Of a DNA stretch of 64,000 nucleotides, positions 16,229-26,001 are shown one piece after another. This DNA is from Kibdelosporangium persicum (GTDB lineage Bacteria; Actinomycetota; Actinomycetes; Mycobacteriales; Pseudonocardiaceae): assembly GCF_013280595.1 (NCBI RefSeq), contig NZ_JAAATY010000003.1, forward strand, positions 186,001-250,000, in the 5' to 3' direction. The position numbers were made by a program, and so were the translations under genes. Within the stretch, counting starts at the first letter, position 1, and every line of letters begins with the position of its first letter. The notes under the pieces are model-generated. The model was not told where the DNA came from and did no database searches. It was given only the letters and a program-made list of their open reading frames with translations.

Positions 16229-17578
16229 TCACCCGACCGGGAACTCGGCGCCGAGGACGCGCAGCATCGCCGTGGCTTTCACGACGGTCTCGTCGAACTC
16301 GGCGCCGGGCTCCGAGGGATCGATGATCGCGCCACCGACGCCGAAACTGGCCTCGCCCGCCCGGACGACCAGGGTCCTGATGACGATCGACAGGTCGACG
16401 TGCCCGGACAACGAGAAGTAGCCGAGCGCGCCCGAATAGACACCACGCGGGCCCTGTTCGAGCGAGTCGATGATCTCCATGGTGCGGATCTTCGGCGCCC
16501 CGGTCATCGATCCGCCGGGAAAAGCCGCCTGTACACAGTGGACCGGCGAGACGTCCGGCCGGAGGCGCGCCCGGATCGTGCTGACGAGCTGGTGCACGGT
16601 CGCGTAGGTCTCGACTTCGAAGATCGCGGGCACCTGGACCGAACCCACGACCGCGCAGCGGCTCAGGTCGTTGCGGACCAGGTCGACGATCATGAGGTTC
16701 TCGGCCCGGTCCTTCTCGTTGACGGCCAGGTCCCGGCGCAGCGCCCTGTCCTGTGCGGGCGTCGCACCACGTGGCCGGGTTCCCTTGATCGGCCGCGATT
16801 CCACGGTCCCGTCAGGCAGGATCTGTAAGAACCGTTCGGGCGACGAACTGAGCACAGCCATGTCGCCGAGGCGCAGATAGGCACCGTACGGCGCGGGGCT
16901 TTGCCGCCGGAGCAACCGATACGCGTGCCATGGGTCGATATCGGCCTGCACGGACACCATGTTGGTCAAGCAGACCTCGTAGCTCTCGCCGCGCCGGATG
17001 GCCTCCTGGCACGACTCGATCATCTCGACGTAGGAGTCCCGGCTGTGCCGCGCGCGAACCTCCGGCGCGTGAATCGGGCCAACCGGCTCCGGCCGCGGTA
17101 ACGCGGCGAGTAACGCGGCGGTCGCGCTGATCCAGTCCCGGTCGGCGGAGACGAGGTAGACGTCGGCGGCGGCGTGGTCGAAGACGATCGTGCGGTCGAC
17201 GTACATCAGGACCGCGTCGGGATCGACGGACTCGAACGCACGGGACCCGCCGCATTCGGCCTTCAGCTCGTAACCGAGATAACCGACCCAGCCGAGGGTG
17301 AAGCCGAACGGCACGTCCGGCACCTCGACCGGGACCCGCAGCGCCTCGGCCAGCCAGTCGAACACGCCGGGACGCAGCACGTCACCGTCCAGCTCGATCC
17401 GGTCGGGCCAGGCCCGCATCACGCGACCGGCCGCGCCCATGAACGAGAACCGGCCGCCGGTCGCGCTGTCGAGCCAGAAGGCGTACGGCGCGTCCCGGTA
17501 CAGAGCGTCGAACGCCGCCTCGGCCGGCACCGCGTAACCGAGCCGGGTGACCTGGACCTCGGTTACCGCGACGTTCAC
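16229..17578 (-). CDS. pabB: Aminodeoxychorismate synthase component I
   Basis: 449 residues. Chorismate-binding enzyme that makes 4-amino-4-deoxychorismate for folate. The C-terminal catalytic half shows FLQILPDG, ESRPIKGTRPRG, DLVRNDLSRC and GSMTGAPKIRTMEI, the standard chorismate-binding motifs. There is no glutaminase domain, so it needs a separate PabA. I chose the GTG at 17578, which lies 4 nt after the stop of the ABC transporter gene. That spacing suggests coupled translation. Anthranilate or isochorismate synthase are relatives, but SRPIKGT and the single-enzyme context favour PabB. Confidence 0.85.
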   Translation of the reverse strand: MNVAVTEVQVTRLGYAVPAEAAFDALYRDAPYAFWLDSATGGRFSFMGAAGRVMRAWPDRIELDGDVLRPGVFDWLAEALRVPVEVPDVPFGFTLGWVGYLGYELKAECGGSRAFESVDPDAVLMYVDRTIVFDHAAADVYLVSADRDWISATAALLAALPRPEPVGPIHAPEVRARHSRDSYVEMIESCQEAIRRGESYEVCLTNMVSVQADIDPWHAYRLLRRQSPAPYGAYLRLGDMAVLSSSPERFLQILPDGTVESRPIKGTRPRGATPAQDRALRRDLAVNEKDRAENLMIVDLVRNDLSRCAVVGSVQVPAIFEVETYATVHQLVSTIRARLRPDVSPVHCVQAAFPGGSMTGAPKIRTMEIIDSLEQGPRGVYSGALGYFSLSGHVDLSIVIRTLVVRAGEASFGVGGAIIDPSEPGAEFDETVVKATAMLRVLGAEFPVG

Positions 17579-17582
17579 CCGG

Positions 17583-19304
17583 TCATTGTTCAACAGCCTC
17601 CGGGACGAGGAGCTGTGACGCCGCCAACTCCCGGTACAGCGGGGACGCCGACAGCAGTTCGTCGTGGGTCCCGGTGGCGGCCACCCGGCCGCGTTCGAGG
17701 ACGACGATCCGGTCAGCGGACACGACCGTCGACAGCCGGTGCGCGATGAGCAATACGGTGCACCGCTCCGCGGCCTGGTCGATCGCTTCGCGCAGGGCGA
17801 CTTCGTTGCGGGCGTCGAGCTGCGAGGTCGCTTCGTCCATGAGCAACACCTGCGGGCGTCGGAGCAACGCGCGAGCGATCGCGAGGCGCTGGCGTTCACC
17901 GCCCGACAAGGCGAGGCCGCGGGTACCGACCATGGTGTCCAGGCCGTCCGGCAACCGCTCGACCAGATCGTCCAGCCGCGTCGCCCGCAGCACTTCGGTC
18001 AGTTCCTCGTCGGTGGCGTCCGGCGCCGCGTACCGCAGATTGCTCTCGATCGTCCCGGCCAACGCGGGCGCGTCCTGCTCGACGTACCCGATGCGCCGCC
18101 GCACTTCGGCGCGTGTCATCTTCGCGATGTCGACGCCGTCGACGGTGATCAGGCCGCTCGCCGGCTCGTAGAACCGCTGGAGCAGGGCGAACAACGTGGT
18201 CTTGCCCGCGCCCGACGGTCCGACGAGCGCCGTGCGCCCGCCCGCGGGCGCCTCGAACGACACGCCGTCCAGCGCGGCCGACCTGCCCGCGTACTGGAAC
18301 TTGACGTTGTGCACCGCGATCCCCGGAGCACCGTCGCCGACGGCTTCGACCGGCTGGTCGACGTCGGTTTCGATGGCCAGCTCCTCGACCTCGTGGATCC
18401 GCTTCACCGCGCCGAGGCCCTGCTGCAACGTCGTGGTGCCCTGGACCAGCTCGCCCAGCGGCTCGGTCATGTAGAACACGGTGAGCAGGAACGCGATCAA
18501 CGTCGACAGTTCCAGCGAACCGGTGGCCGCCCACAGTCCGCCCGCGCCGAGCACGAGCAGGAACGGCACCGAGAACGCCAGGTTCATGATGCCGCCGACC
18601 AGCGCGCTGTACTTCGCACCGGCGAAGCCCGCCCGCATCGCTTCGCGGGCCGCGTCGGTGACCGCGGCCTCCTCCCTGGCTTCGGCACCGCTCGCTTTCA
18701 CCGTCCGGGCCGCTCCGAGCGCGCGGTCCAGTCCCGCACCCACCGCTCCGACCGCCTCCTGCGCCCGGGTGATCACCCGGCGGATCTTCGGCAGCAGCAC
18801 GCCCATGACCACGCCGACCACCGCCAGCGAGCCCAGCGTCAGCCCGGACAGGCGCGCGTCCAGCGTGAACATCACGATGACGGCACCGACGCCACCCGCG
18901 ACGCCCTTGACGATGCTGATCAACGCCTGCGTGGTGGCGCTCTGCAGCAACGTGCTGTCCGACGTCACCCGCGCGGTCAGGTCGCCCGGCGCCGACTTGT
19001 CCAGCTCGGGGATGCGCAGCCGGAGCAGCCTGCCGATCAACTGCCTGCGGACCGAGAACACGACTTTCTCGGCCGTCCGGTCCAGCAGGAACGTGTAGAG
19101 CGCGGCCAGCAGCGAACCGACGACGACCAGGACCGCCAGTGTCACGACCGGGCCACTCAGCGACGAACCGTCCGCAAGCGCGTCCACCACCGACTTGGTC
19201 GCCAACGGCTGCGCCAGATTCGCCGCAGCCGAGGCGAGTGCGATGACGAGCCCGACGCTCAGTGCAATCCAGTGGTCCTTGGCATACCCCAGTAACGTCC
19301 GCAC
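17583..19304 (-). CDS. ABC exporter, fused permease and ATPase
   Basis: 573 residues from the GTG at 19304 (RTLLGYAKDHWIAL). An N-terminal transmembrane domain with six helices (about 10-310) is followed by an ATPase domain with Walker A GPSGAGKTT, signature LSGGERQR, Walker B VLLMDEATSQLD and the H-loop IAHRLS. It would work as a dimer and export a lipid, peptide or drug; the substrate is unknown. The frame stays open upstream through a 15-bp repeat array that reads Val-Leu-Val-Asn-Ala again and again, but I judge that non-coding. pabB follows after 4 nt. Confidence 0.9.
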   Translation of the reverse strand: MRTLLGYAKDHWIALSVGLVIALASAAANLAQPLATKSVVDALADGSSLSGPVVTLAVLVVVGSLLAALYTFLLDRTAEKVVFSVRRQLIGRLLRLRIPELDKSAPGDLTARVTSDSTLLQSATTQALISIVKGVAGGVGAVIVMFTLDARLSGLTLGSLAVVGVVMGVLLPKIRRVITRAQEAVGAVGAGLDRALGAARTVKASGAEAREEAAVTDAAREAMRAGFAGAKYSALVGGIMNLAFSVPFLLVLGAGGLWAATGSLELSTLIAFLLTVFYMTEPLGELVQGTTTLQQGLGAVKRIHEVEELAIETDVDQPVEAVGDGAPGIAVHNVKFQYAGRSAALDGVSFEAPAGGRTALVGPSGAGKTTLFALLQRFYEPASGLITVDGVDIAKMTRAEVRRRIGYVEQDAPALAGTIESNLRYAAPDATDEELTEVLRATRLDDLVERLPDGLDTMVGTRGLALSGGERQRLAIARALLRRPQVLLMDEATSQLDARNEVALREAIDQAAERCTVLLIAHRLSTVVSADRIVVLERGRVAATGTHDELLSASPLYRELAASQLLVPEAVEQ

Positions 19305-19388
19305 ACAGCCGATGGTCCCGGTTCGCGGAGTGCCTCGGCATCGGTTCGCAGGATGACCATGGGTCGTCCTTGAGATGGTCAACACCGT

Positions 19389-19478
19389 GTTCACCAGCAC
19401 CGCGTTCACCAGCACCGCGTTCACCAGCACCGCGTTCACCAGCACCGCGTTCACCAGCACCGCGTTCACCAGCACCGC
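19389..19478. repeat. Six exact tandem 15-bp repeats upstream of the ABC exporter
   Basis: Six perfect head-to-tail copies of GTTCACCAGCACCGC fill 90 bp, starting 85 bp upstream of the exporter start codon. A seventh, degenerate copy precedes them at 19374-19388 (ending TCAACACC). On the minus strand the array reads as repeated VLVNA codons, with GTG as a possible start in every unit. Each unit contains GTTCACC. Confidence 0.95.
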
Positions 19479-19908
19479 CGAGACGTCGGCACCGGGAGAC
19501 CACCGGGCGGTGGCGCCGGATCACTGGACCGGAGCGCGCCGGAGCACACCACGCCGAATGCACCGGCGACTGCACCGGGCGGTGGTCCTCATTGCTCCGA
19601 CGACGTGCTCCTGGGTCCGTCGGAGCGTCACGGCGGGCGGTTCGCGTGCCTTTTCGGCCGTTGAAAGCCGCCGACATCCTGCGACAGGATCATCGGCATG
19701 CTCAAGCGGCGGCGGTCGTCGCCTTCCGTACGCCGCGGCACGGACCATTGCCAGCGATCGATTGCAGGTGCGGCAATGGATCGCCGGGCTGAGCCACGGA
19801 ACGGTCCGTTCCGGTCGTGGCCGGCCGCGGACGGATGCCCTTCCGGACGCGAACGGGTGAGACGGCGCACACATCGTCAGGAGCGCGCTACCGACGTTCG
19901 TCCATAGA

Positions 19909-19928
19909 GAATGTGCGATCGCACATTC
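19909..19928. promoter_or_regulatory. Perfect 20-bp palindrome, probable operator
   Basis: GAATGTGCGA followed by its exact reverse complement, TCGCACATTC, with no spacer. It lies about 290 bp upstream of the histidine kinase start. Such long perfect symmetry usually marks the site of a dimeric repressor. The cognate regulator is not evident in the window. Confidence 0.55.
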
Positions 19929-20195
19929 CTTGCCGACCGGGCGTCCGCGTTCGAGGATCGGACTGTCTTAACAGGGTGACGAAGGGCGAACACCCCACTC
20001 CCTTTCGTCAGAGAGGCCGAGCCAATGCCACGACAAAGACACCGGCCGGCCGAGGAGCATGGCGGGGCCACAAGCCCAGGCGATGTTCCCCGGCAACGAG
20101 GAGACGGCACCCCCATGCGGTCAGCGGCGACCGGGGGCAGCCAACCGCCATTGCCGATCCATGAGGACACGCAGGCCAAACCAAGGGGTTCCACG

Positions 20196-21404
20196 GTGGT
20201 CACGCACACTTTGACAGCCGGGCATGCGGGGGAAGTGGCCCACCAGGCCGCGCGCGCCCGAAATCCATACGCCAGCCTTGACCGCTTCAAACAGATCCAC
20301 CGCCATCCGGTCGCCAGAGGACTCGCGTTGGACGCTCTGGCGGTGATCGTCGCCGTGCTCGACGTGTGGCTGGTCATCCCGGAGAAGGCCCAGCCCTACT
20401 CGATCGTGCTGTCCGGCGTCGCCTGCACGGCCATGGTGCTGCGCAGACGGTTCCCCTTCCTGGCCGTCCTGATCACCGTCCCGGGCTTCCTGGCCGGCTG
20501 GGCGCAGCTCGCGGCGATGATCGCGCTGGGCACGCTGGCCGCACGCAAGCTGTGGACGTGGCAGACCATGGTCGCCGGCAGCCTGGTGTGGCTCAGCCGG
20601 TACGTGACGTGGCCGCTGAGCGACTTCGTCGAACTGAGCTGGCGCAAGCACGTCCTGAACGGCATGTACGGGGTCCTGGTCGCCGGGATGCCGATCGCCA
20701 TCGGACTGCTGCTGGCCCTGCGCAAGCAACTGTCCGCACGCCTGACCGAACTGGCCGAGAGCCGGGAACGCGAACAGCGGCTGCACGAACAGACCATCCG
20801 CGCCGCGGAACGCGCGAGCCTCGCCCGCGAGATGCATGACGTGGTCTCCCACCAGGTCACTCTGATCGCCATGCAGGCGGGCGCGCTGGCGGTGTCCGCG
20901 CACGACGAGGAATCCCGGCAAGGCGCCAACACGATCAGGCAACTGAGCAAACGCACGTTGGACGAACTGCGCGACCTGGTCGGCGTGCTGCGTTCGGGAA
21001 CGTTCGACGACGGCGTGCACCCCGGCCTGGAAGAGCTGCCGCAGTTGCTGCGCAACTCCGAAGTGCCGGTCGAACTGGCCGAGCAGGTGCTGCCCGACTC
21101 GGTGCCGCCCGCGGTGTCCCGTGCGGCGTACCGGACGGTGCAGGAGTCGTTGACCAACATCCACAAACACTCGCCGGGCGCCAAGGCGGTGATCCGGCTG
21201 TTCCCCTGCGGATCGGCGTTGATCGTCGAGGTCGTCAACGACCAGGCCGACCCGGAGATGACACACTCGGGCCGGTTACCCTCGGGCGGCCACGGCCTGC
21301 TCGGTGTCCGGGAACGCGCGGTGCTGCTCGGCGGGACGTTCCACGCCGGGCACACCCCGGACGGCGGTTTCCGGGTCTGCGTGACCTACCCGATGGAGAG
21401 CTGA
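20196..21404 (+). CDS. Sensor histidine kinase, NarL/DesK type, no partner regulator nearby
   Basis: 402 residues from the GTG at 20196, which has AAGGGG 7 nt upstream. An ATG at 20115 with GAGGAG is an alternative and would add 27 residues. An N-terminal membrane domain of about five helices (residues 35-165) is followed by a short coiled coil (RLTELAESREREQRLHEQ), the HisKA_3 phosphoacceptor motif REMHDVVSHQ, and an ATP-binding domain ending GGHGLLGVRERAVLLGG. It should autophosphorylate and signal to a LuxR-type response regulator, but none lies beside it. A bidirectional terminator follows. Confidence 0.88.
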   Translation: MVTHTLTAGHAGEVAHQAARARNPYASLDRFKQIHRHPVARGLALDALAVIVAVLDVWLVIPEKAQPYSIVLSGVACTAMVLRRRFPFLAVLITVPGFLAGWAQLAAMIALGTLAARKLWTWQTMVAGSLVWLSRYVTWPLSDFVELSWRKHVLNGMYGVLVAGMPIAIGLLLALRKQLSARLTELAESREREQRLHEQTIRAAERASLAREMHDVVSHQVTLIAMQAGALAVSAHDEESRQGANTIRQLSKRTLDELRDLVGVLRSGTFDDGVHPGLEELPQLLRNSEVPVELAEQVLPDSVPPAVSRAAYRTVQESLTNIHKHSPGAKAVIRLFPCGSALIVEVVNDQADPEMTHSGRLPSGGHGLLGVRERAVLLGGTFHAGHTPDGGFRVCVTYPMES

Positions 21405-21415
21405 ACAAGACAGCA

Positions 21416-21459
21416 CGAAACCCTCGTGAGTGCCCTACCGGCGCTCACGAGGGTTTTCG
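21416..21459. terminator. Bidirectional terminator between the histidine kinase and rbpA
   Basis: A perfect 13-bp stem (AAACCCTCGTGAG at 21418-21430 and CTCACGAGGGTTT at 21444-21456) with a 13-nt loop, followed by TTTCG on the plus side and a matching run of A on the other. It serves the two convergent genes. Confidence 0.88.
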
Positions 21460-21467
21460 GTTCCGGC

Positions 21468-21809
21468 TCAGCCTTCGCGCTGTGCCCGGAGCTTGGCCAG
21501 CGCCTCGGCGAGGATCGCCTCGCCGTCCGCGTCGGACCTGCGCTCCTTCACGTACGCCAGGTGAGTCTTGTACGGCTCGTTCCGGGGTGCGTTCGGCGGC
21601 GCTTGCTGGTCACGGCCACCCGGCAGGCCGCAGCGCGGGCAGTCCCACGACTCCGGCTCTTCGGCATCGACCGCGAACGACGGACGGGACTCGTGCCCGT
21701 TCGCACACCAGTAGGACACACGGCGACGCGGAGCGGACTCACCGCGCTCCGACTCACCCATCGGTCCCGCACCGACCCGGGTACCCCGAATCGCGTTACC
21801 ACCAGCCAT
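21468..21809 (-). CDS. rbpA: RNA polymerase-binding protein RbpA
   Basis: 113 residues. RbpA is an actinobacteria-only partner of RNA polymerase that binds the housekeeping sigma factor and stabilises the open complex. The central zinc-binding core is visible (SYWCANGHESRPSF and CPRCGLPGG), followed by the basic linker and the C-terminal sigma-interacting helix (RRSDADGEAILAEALAKLR). ATG at 21809 has GAGGG just upstream. The gene follows secG in the same direction with an 81-nt gap. Confidence 0.96.
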   Translation of the reverse strand: MAGGNAIRGTRVGAGPMGESERGESAPRRRVSYWCANGHESRPSFAVDAEEPESWDCPRCGLPGGRDQQAPPNAPRNEPYKTHLAYVKERRSDADGEAILAEALAKLRAQREG

Positions 21810-21890
21810 CGGCCCTCACACCCCCATCACACACGGCTATCCCGCAATGGTTGATCGGCGAACATTCGCACGTCCCCAGCGTCCGGCCGT

Positions 21891-22124
21891 TCACGCGATC
21901 TTGATCAGCAAACCGAGCCCGATGATGCAGATCAGCCAGATGACTCCGACCACCAGGGTGGCGCGGTCGAGGTTCTTCTCCACCACGCTCGACCCCGACA
22001 GGCTCGACTGCATACCGCCGCCGAACAGCGAGGACAGACCACCGCCACGGCCGCGGTGCAGCAGCACCAAGAGGATCAACAGCACGCTCGTGGCGATCAA
22101 ACCGATTTGCAGAGCCAGTTCCAT
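21891..22124 (-). CDS. secG: Preprotein translocase subunit SecG
   Basis: 77 residues with two transmembrane helices (about 5-22 and 56-75) joined by a Gly/Ser-rich loop (RGRGGGLSSLFGGGMQSS), the hallmark of SecG. It is part of the SecYEG channel that exports unfolded proteins. Position after gap-pgk-tpiA is typical of actinobacteria. The 114-nt gap to tpiA leaves room for its own promoter. Confidence 0.96.
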   Translation of the reverse strand: MELALQIGLIATSVLLILLVLLHRGRGGGLSSLFGGGMQSSLSGSSVVEKNLDRATLVVGVIWLICIIGLGLLIKIA

Positions 22125-22238
22125 TTCATCCTCGCTGTCGCACGGCAGGAATCACAGATTACCTCGTACGTGTCCCGCTTTGACCACGGGCCGTGTAAAG
22201 ACATGACACTTGCTGTACGTAAACAAATGTCGTGGGGC

Positions 22239-23024
22239 TCACACGAACGGCCCGCCGGCGGCCATCGCGGACAGCTTGGTGAACTCCTCGCCGTCCAGGC
22301 TCGCTCCGCCGACCAGAGCACCGTCGATGTCCGGCTGTGCGATCAGGTCTGAGATGTTGCTGGACTTCACCGACCCGCCGTAGAGCACACGGACCTTGCC
22401 CGCGACCTCGGCGCCGTACTTCTCCTCGAGCTGCTTGCGCAGCGCACCGCACACTTCCTGCGCGTCCGCCGGGGTGGCGACCTTGCCGGTGCCGATGGCC
22501 CACACGGGCTCGTAGGCGACGACGACCTTCTCCACCTGCTCGGCCTTGAGGCCCTTGAGGTCGGCGACGAGCTGCTCGTTGCAGTGGTTCACGTGCCCGG
22601 CGGCCTCCCGCACGTCGAGCTTCTCGCCGACGCACAGGATCGGCGTGATGCCGTGCTTGAGGGCCTGCTTGACCTTCTTGTTGATCAGCTCGTCGCTTTC
22701 CTCGTGGTACTCGCGGCGCTCGGAGTGCCCGACCACGACGTACTGGCAGCCCAGCTTGGCCAGCATCGGGCCGGAGATGTCGCCGGTGTAGGCACCCGAG
22801 TCGTGCGGGGCGAGGTCCTGCGCCCCGTGCTTGATCTGGAGTTTGTCGCCCTCGATCACGTTCTGCACGGCGCGGATCGCGGTGAACGGCGGCAGGACCG
22901 CGACCTCCACCTTCGCGTAGTACTTCTCCGGCAGCGAGAACGCGATCTTCTGCACCAGCGCGATGGCCTCGAGGTGGTTGAGGTTCATCTTCCAGTTGCC
23001 GGCGATCAGCGGCGTGCGAGCCAT
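22239..23024 (-). CDS. tpiA: Triosephosphate isomerase
   Basis: 261 residues. Interconverts dihydroxyacetone phosphate and glyceraldehyde 3-phosphate. Shows the substrate-binding GNWKMN at residues 10-15, GHSERR with the catalytic His, and [11 protein letters not shown] with the catalytic Glu. The ATG at 23024 is 6 nt after the pgk stop, so the two are coupled in the gap-pgk-tpiA glycolytic operon. Confidence 0.98.
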   Translation of the reverse strand: MARTPLIAGNWKMNLNHLEAIALVQKIAFSLPEKYYAKVEVAVLPPFTAIRAVQNVIEGDKLQIKHGAQDLAPHDSGAYTGDISGPMLAKLGCQYVVVGHSERREYHEESDELINKKVKQALKHGITPILCVGEKLDVREAAGHVNHCNEQLVADLKGLKAEQVEKVVVAYEPVWAIGTGKVATPADAQEVCGALRKQLEEKYGAEVAGKVRVLYGGSVKSSNISDLIAQPDIDGALVGGASLDGEEFTKLSAMAAGGPFV

Positions 23025-23030
23025 GGGTAC

Positions 23031-24227
23031 TCAGTCCTCCAAAACCGAGACACCGGGCAGTTCTTTGCCCTCAAGGAACTCCAGCGACGCGCCGCCGCCG
23101 GTCGAGATGTGCGAGAAACCGTCCTCGGGCAGGCCGAGCCGGCGCACGGCCGCGGCGGAGTCGCCACCGCCGACGACACTGAACGCCTTGCTGTCCACCA
23201 GCGCCTGGGCCACCGCCCTGGTGCCGCCGGAGAACGCCTCGAACTCGAAGACACCCATCGGGCCGTTCCAGAACACGGTGGCGGCGTCGGCCAGCTTCGA
23301 CGCGAACAGCTCACGGGTCCGCGGGCCGATGTCCAGGCCCTGCCGGTCGGCCGGGATCTGTGTCGCGGCGACGACCTCGTGCGGCGCGTCCGGGCCGAAC
23401 TCGGTCGCGGCCAGCACGTCCACCGGCAGCACGAGCTCGACACCGCGCTCGGCCGCCTCGTCGAGGAAGCCCCTGACCTGGTCGAGCTGGTCCTCCTGGA
23501 GCAGCGACTGGCCGACCTCGTGGCCCTGGGCCCTGAGGAACGTGTACGCCATGCCGCCGCCGACGAGCAGCCGGTCGACCTTGGTCAGCAGGTTCGCGAT
23601 GACGCCGAGCTTGTCGGAGACCTTCGCGCCGCCGAGCACGACGACATAAGGACGCTCGGTGTCCTCGGTCAGCTTGCGCAGCACGTCGACCTCGGCGAGG
23701 ACCAAGCCGCCCGCGTAGTGCGGCAGCCGCTTGGCCACGTCGTACACCGACGCCTGCTTGCGGTGCACGACGCCGAAGCCGTCGGAGACGTACGCGTCGG
23801 CGAACCGCGCCAGCTCGTCGGCCAGCGCGCCCCGCTCGGCCTCGTCCTTGCTGGTCTCGCGGGCGTCGAAGCGGATGTTCTCCAGCAGGGCGACCTCGCC
23901 GTCCCGCAGGGACTCCACGGCCGCCTGCGCGGACTCGCCGGTGACGTCCTCAGCCAGCTTGACGTCCTTGCCGAGCAGCTCACCGAGCCGCCTGGCGACG
24001 GGCCTGAGGGAGAACTGGGGGTCCGGCGCGCCCTTGGGGCGGCCCAGGTGCGCGGTGACGACCACGCGCGCGCCCGCGCCGGTGAGCTGCTGGAGCGTCG
24101 GCAGTGAGGCGCGGACGCGGCCGTCGTCGGTGATCGTCTCGCCGTCCAGAGGGACGTTCAGGTCGGCACGCACGAGCACGCGCCGACCTGACACACCCTC
24201 GGCCAGCAAATCAGCCAGGGTCTTCAT
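23031..24227 (-). CDS. pgk: Phosphoglycerate kinase
   Basis: 398 residues. Makes ATP and 3-phosphoglycerate from 1,3-bisphosphoglycerate. Motifs: [13 protein letters not shown] at the N terminus, TAHLGRPKG, and the C-terminal nucleotide loop with [10 protein letters not shown] chose the ATG at 24227 (MKTLADLL), 11 nt after the gap stop. Confidence 0.98.
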   Translation of the reverse strand: MKTLADLLAEGVSGRRVLVRADLNVPLDGETITDDGRVRASLPTLQQLTGAGARVVVTAHLGRPKGAPDPQFSLRPVARRLGELLGKDVKLAEDVTGESAQAAVESLRDGEVALLENIRFDARETSKDEAERGALADELARFADAYVSDGFGVVHRKQASVYDVAKRLPHYAGGLVLAEVDVLRKLTEDTERPYVVVLGGAKVSDKLGVIANLLTKVDRLLVGGGMAYTFLRAQGHEVGQSLLQEDQLDQVRGFLDEAAERGVELVLPVDVLAATEFGPDAPHEVVAATQIPADRQGLDIGPRTRELFASKLADAATVFWNGPMGVFEFEAFSGGTRAVAQALVDSKAFSVVGGGDSAAAVRRLGLPEDGFSHISTGGGASLEFLEGKELPGVSVLED

Positions 24228-24238
24228 GACGGTCTGCT

Positions 24239-25315
<1,077 letters not shown>

Positions 25316-25442
25316 TCATCGCCACAGTGCCGACCGCGTCACTTTATCGAATCAGAACCCGGATGGTTGAACCGGATGTGCCCGGGCGGCGTGATCTTCG
25401 GTCAGAACCCGGACGCCCACCCACCACACTTGGAGGCATCTC

Positions 25443-25886
25443 TTGCCAGACCCCACTCGCCGCACGGTCGTGTGCGGGCTGCTAGCCGGTCTGGTCGCAC
25501 CGGTTTCGCTCGCCGCCTGCTCGTCGACCAGTGACACGCCGCCCGCGGCGCCACCCGCCCCGACCGGCGGTGGCGGCTCTGCCGGAGGCGGTGCCACGCC
25601 GCTCGCCAAGCTCGCCGACGTCCCTGTCGGCGGCGGGACGATCGTCAACGGCGGACCGGGCAGGGTCCTGCTGGTACGGCCGAGCGAGAACGAGGTCCGC
25701 GGCTACGACCCGGTCTGCCCGCACGCGGGGGCCAGCGTGGGCCTGCCTTCGGGCGGCACCATCACGTGTCCCGCGCACGGCAGCGTGTTCAACGCTTCGA
25801 GCGGCGACGTGCAGAAGGGCCCTGCCACGACCGGCCTGACGCCGGTCAACGTGAAGATCGACGGCGACAACATCGTCAGCGCGTGA
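25443..25886 (+). CDS. Rieske [2Fe-2S] lipoprotein
   Basis: 147 residues from a TTG start supported by GGAGG at 25432-25436. The N terminus has a Tat-like twin Arg (TRRTVV) and a lipobox LAAC, so it is probably exported folded and lipid-anchored. A Ser/Gly/Pro linker leads to a small Rieske fold with CPHAG and CPAHGSVF, giving the two Cys and two His ligands. It is too short to be a dehydrogenase subunit and probably shuttles electrons at the outer face of the membrane. No oxidase partner is adjacent. It resembles stand-alone actinobacterial Rieske proteins. Confidence 0.9.
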   Translation: MPDPTRRTVVCGLLAGLVAPVSLAACSSTSDTPPAAPPAPTGGGGSAGGGATPLAKLADVPVGGGTIVNGGPGRVLLVRPSENEVRGYDPVCPHAGASVGLPSGGTITCPAHGSVFNASSGDVQKGPATTGLTPVNVKIDGDNIVSA

Positions 25887-25887
25887 C

Positions 25888-25943
25888 CGGCACGGGCTGA
25901 TCGGCACAGCTTGATCGGCACGAGCTGATCGGCACGGCTTGAA
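25888..25943. repeat. Four tandem 14-bp imperfect repeats after the Rieske gene
   Basis: Four units of 14 bp start at 25888, 25902, 25916 and 25930. Each begins CGGCAC and ends in CTGAT, TTGAT or TTGAA. They fill the space between the Rieske stop and the terminator hairpin. They have no coding potential that I can support. Confidence 0.8.
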
Positions 25944-25948
25944 GGCTG

Positions 25949-25991
25949 CCCCGGCGTCGCGCACTTTCGGGAGGTGTGCGGGACGCCGGGG
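25949..25991. terminator. Terminator between convergent Rieske and hydrolase genes
   Basis: A perfect 10-bp stem (CCCCGGCGTC at 25949-25958 and GACGCCGGGG at 25982-25991) with an inner GCGCAC/GTGTGC pairing that extends the hairpin. It ends close to the stop of the minus-strand hydrolase and can serve both genes. Confidence 0.75.
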
Positions 25992-26001
25992 TTCTGTCTC
26001 G

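Larger units (their letters stand above)
19305..20195. other. About 890 bp without a confident gene, rich in palindromes
   Basis: No frame here has convincing codon use or a recognisable domain. It holds the six-copy 15-bp repeat (19389-19478); an inverted repeat CCATTGCC/GGCAATGG at 19745-19752 and 19772-19779; a 17-bp palindrome (CGGAACGG, T, CCGTTCCG) at 19797-19813; and a perfect 20-bp palindrome at 19909-19928. The stretch separates the minus-strand exporter from the plus-strand histidine kinase, so promoters for both must lie in it. Its last part, 20115-20195, could be the beginning of the kinase gene if the earlier ATG is used. Confidence 0.6.

Noticed and set aside
19305-19475. A longer ABC exporter that begins inside the repeat array
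   Set aside because: It would add about 57 residues of repeated VLVNA followed by non-family sequence, while the exporter fold begins cleanly at the GTG at 19304.
19389-19478. The GTTCACC in each 15-bp repeat read as a PHO box
   Set aside because: PhoP boxes need direct repeats 11 nt apart; here the period is 15 nt, so the match is to the half-site only.
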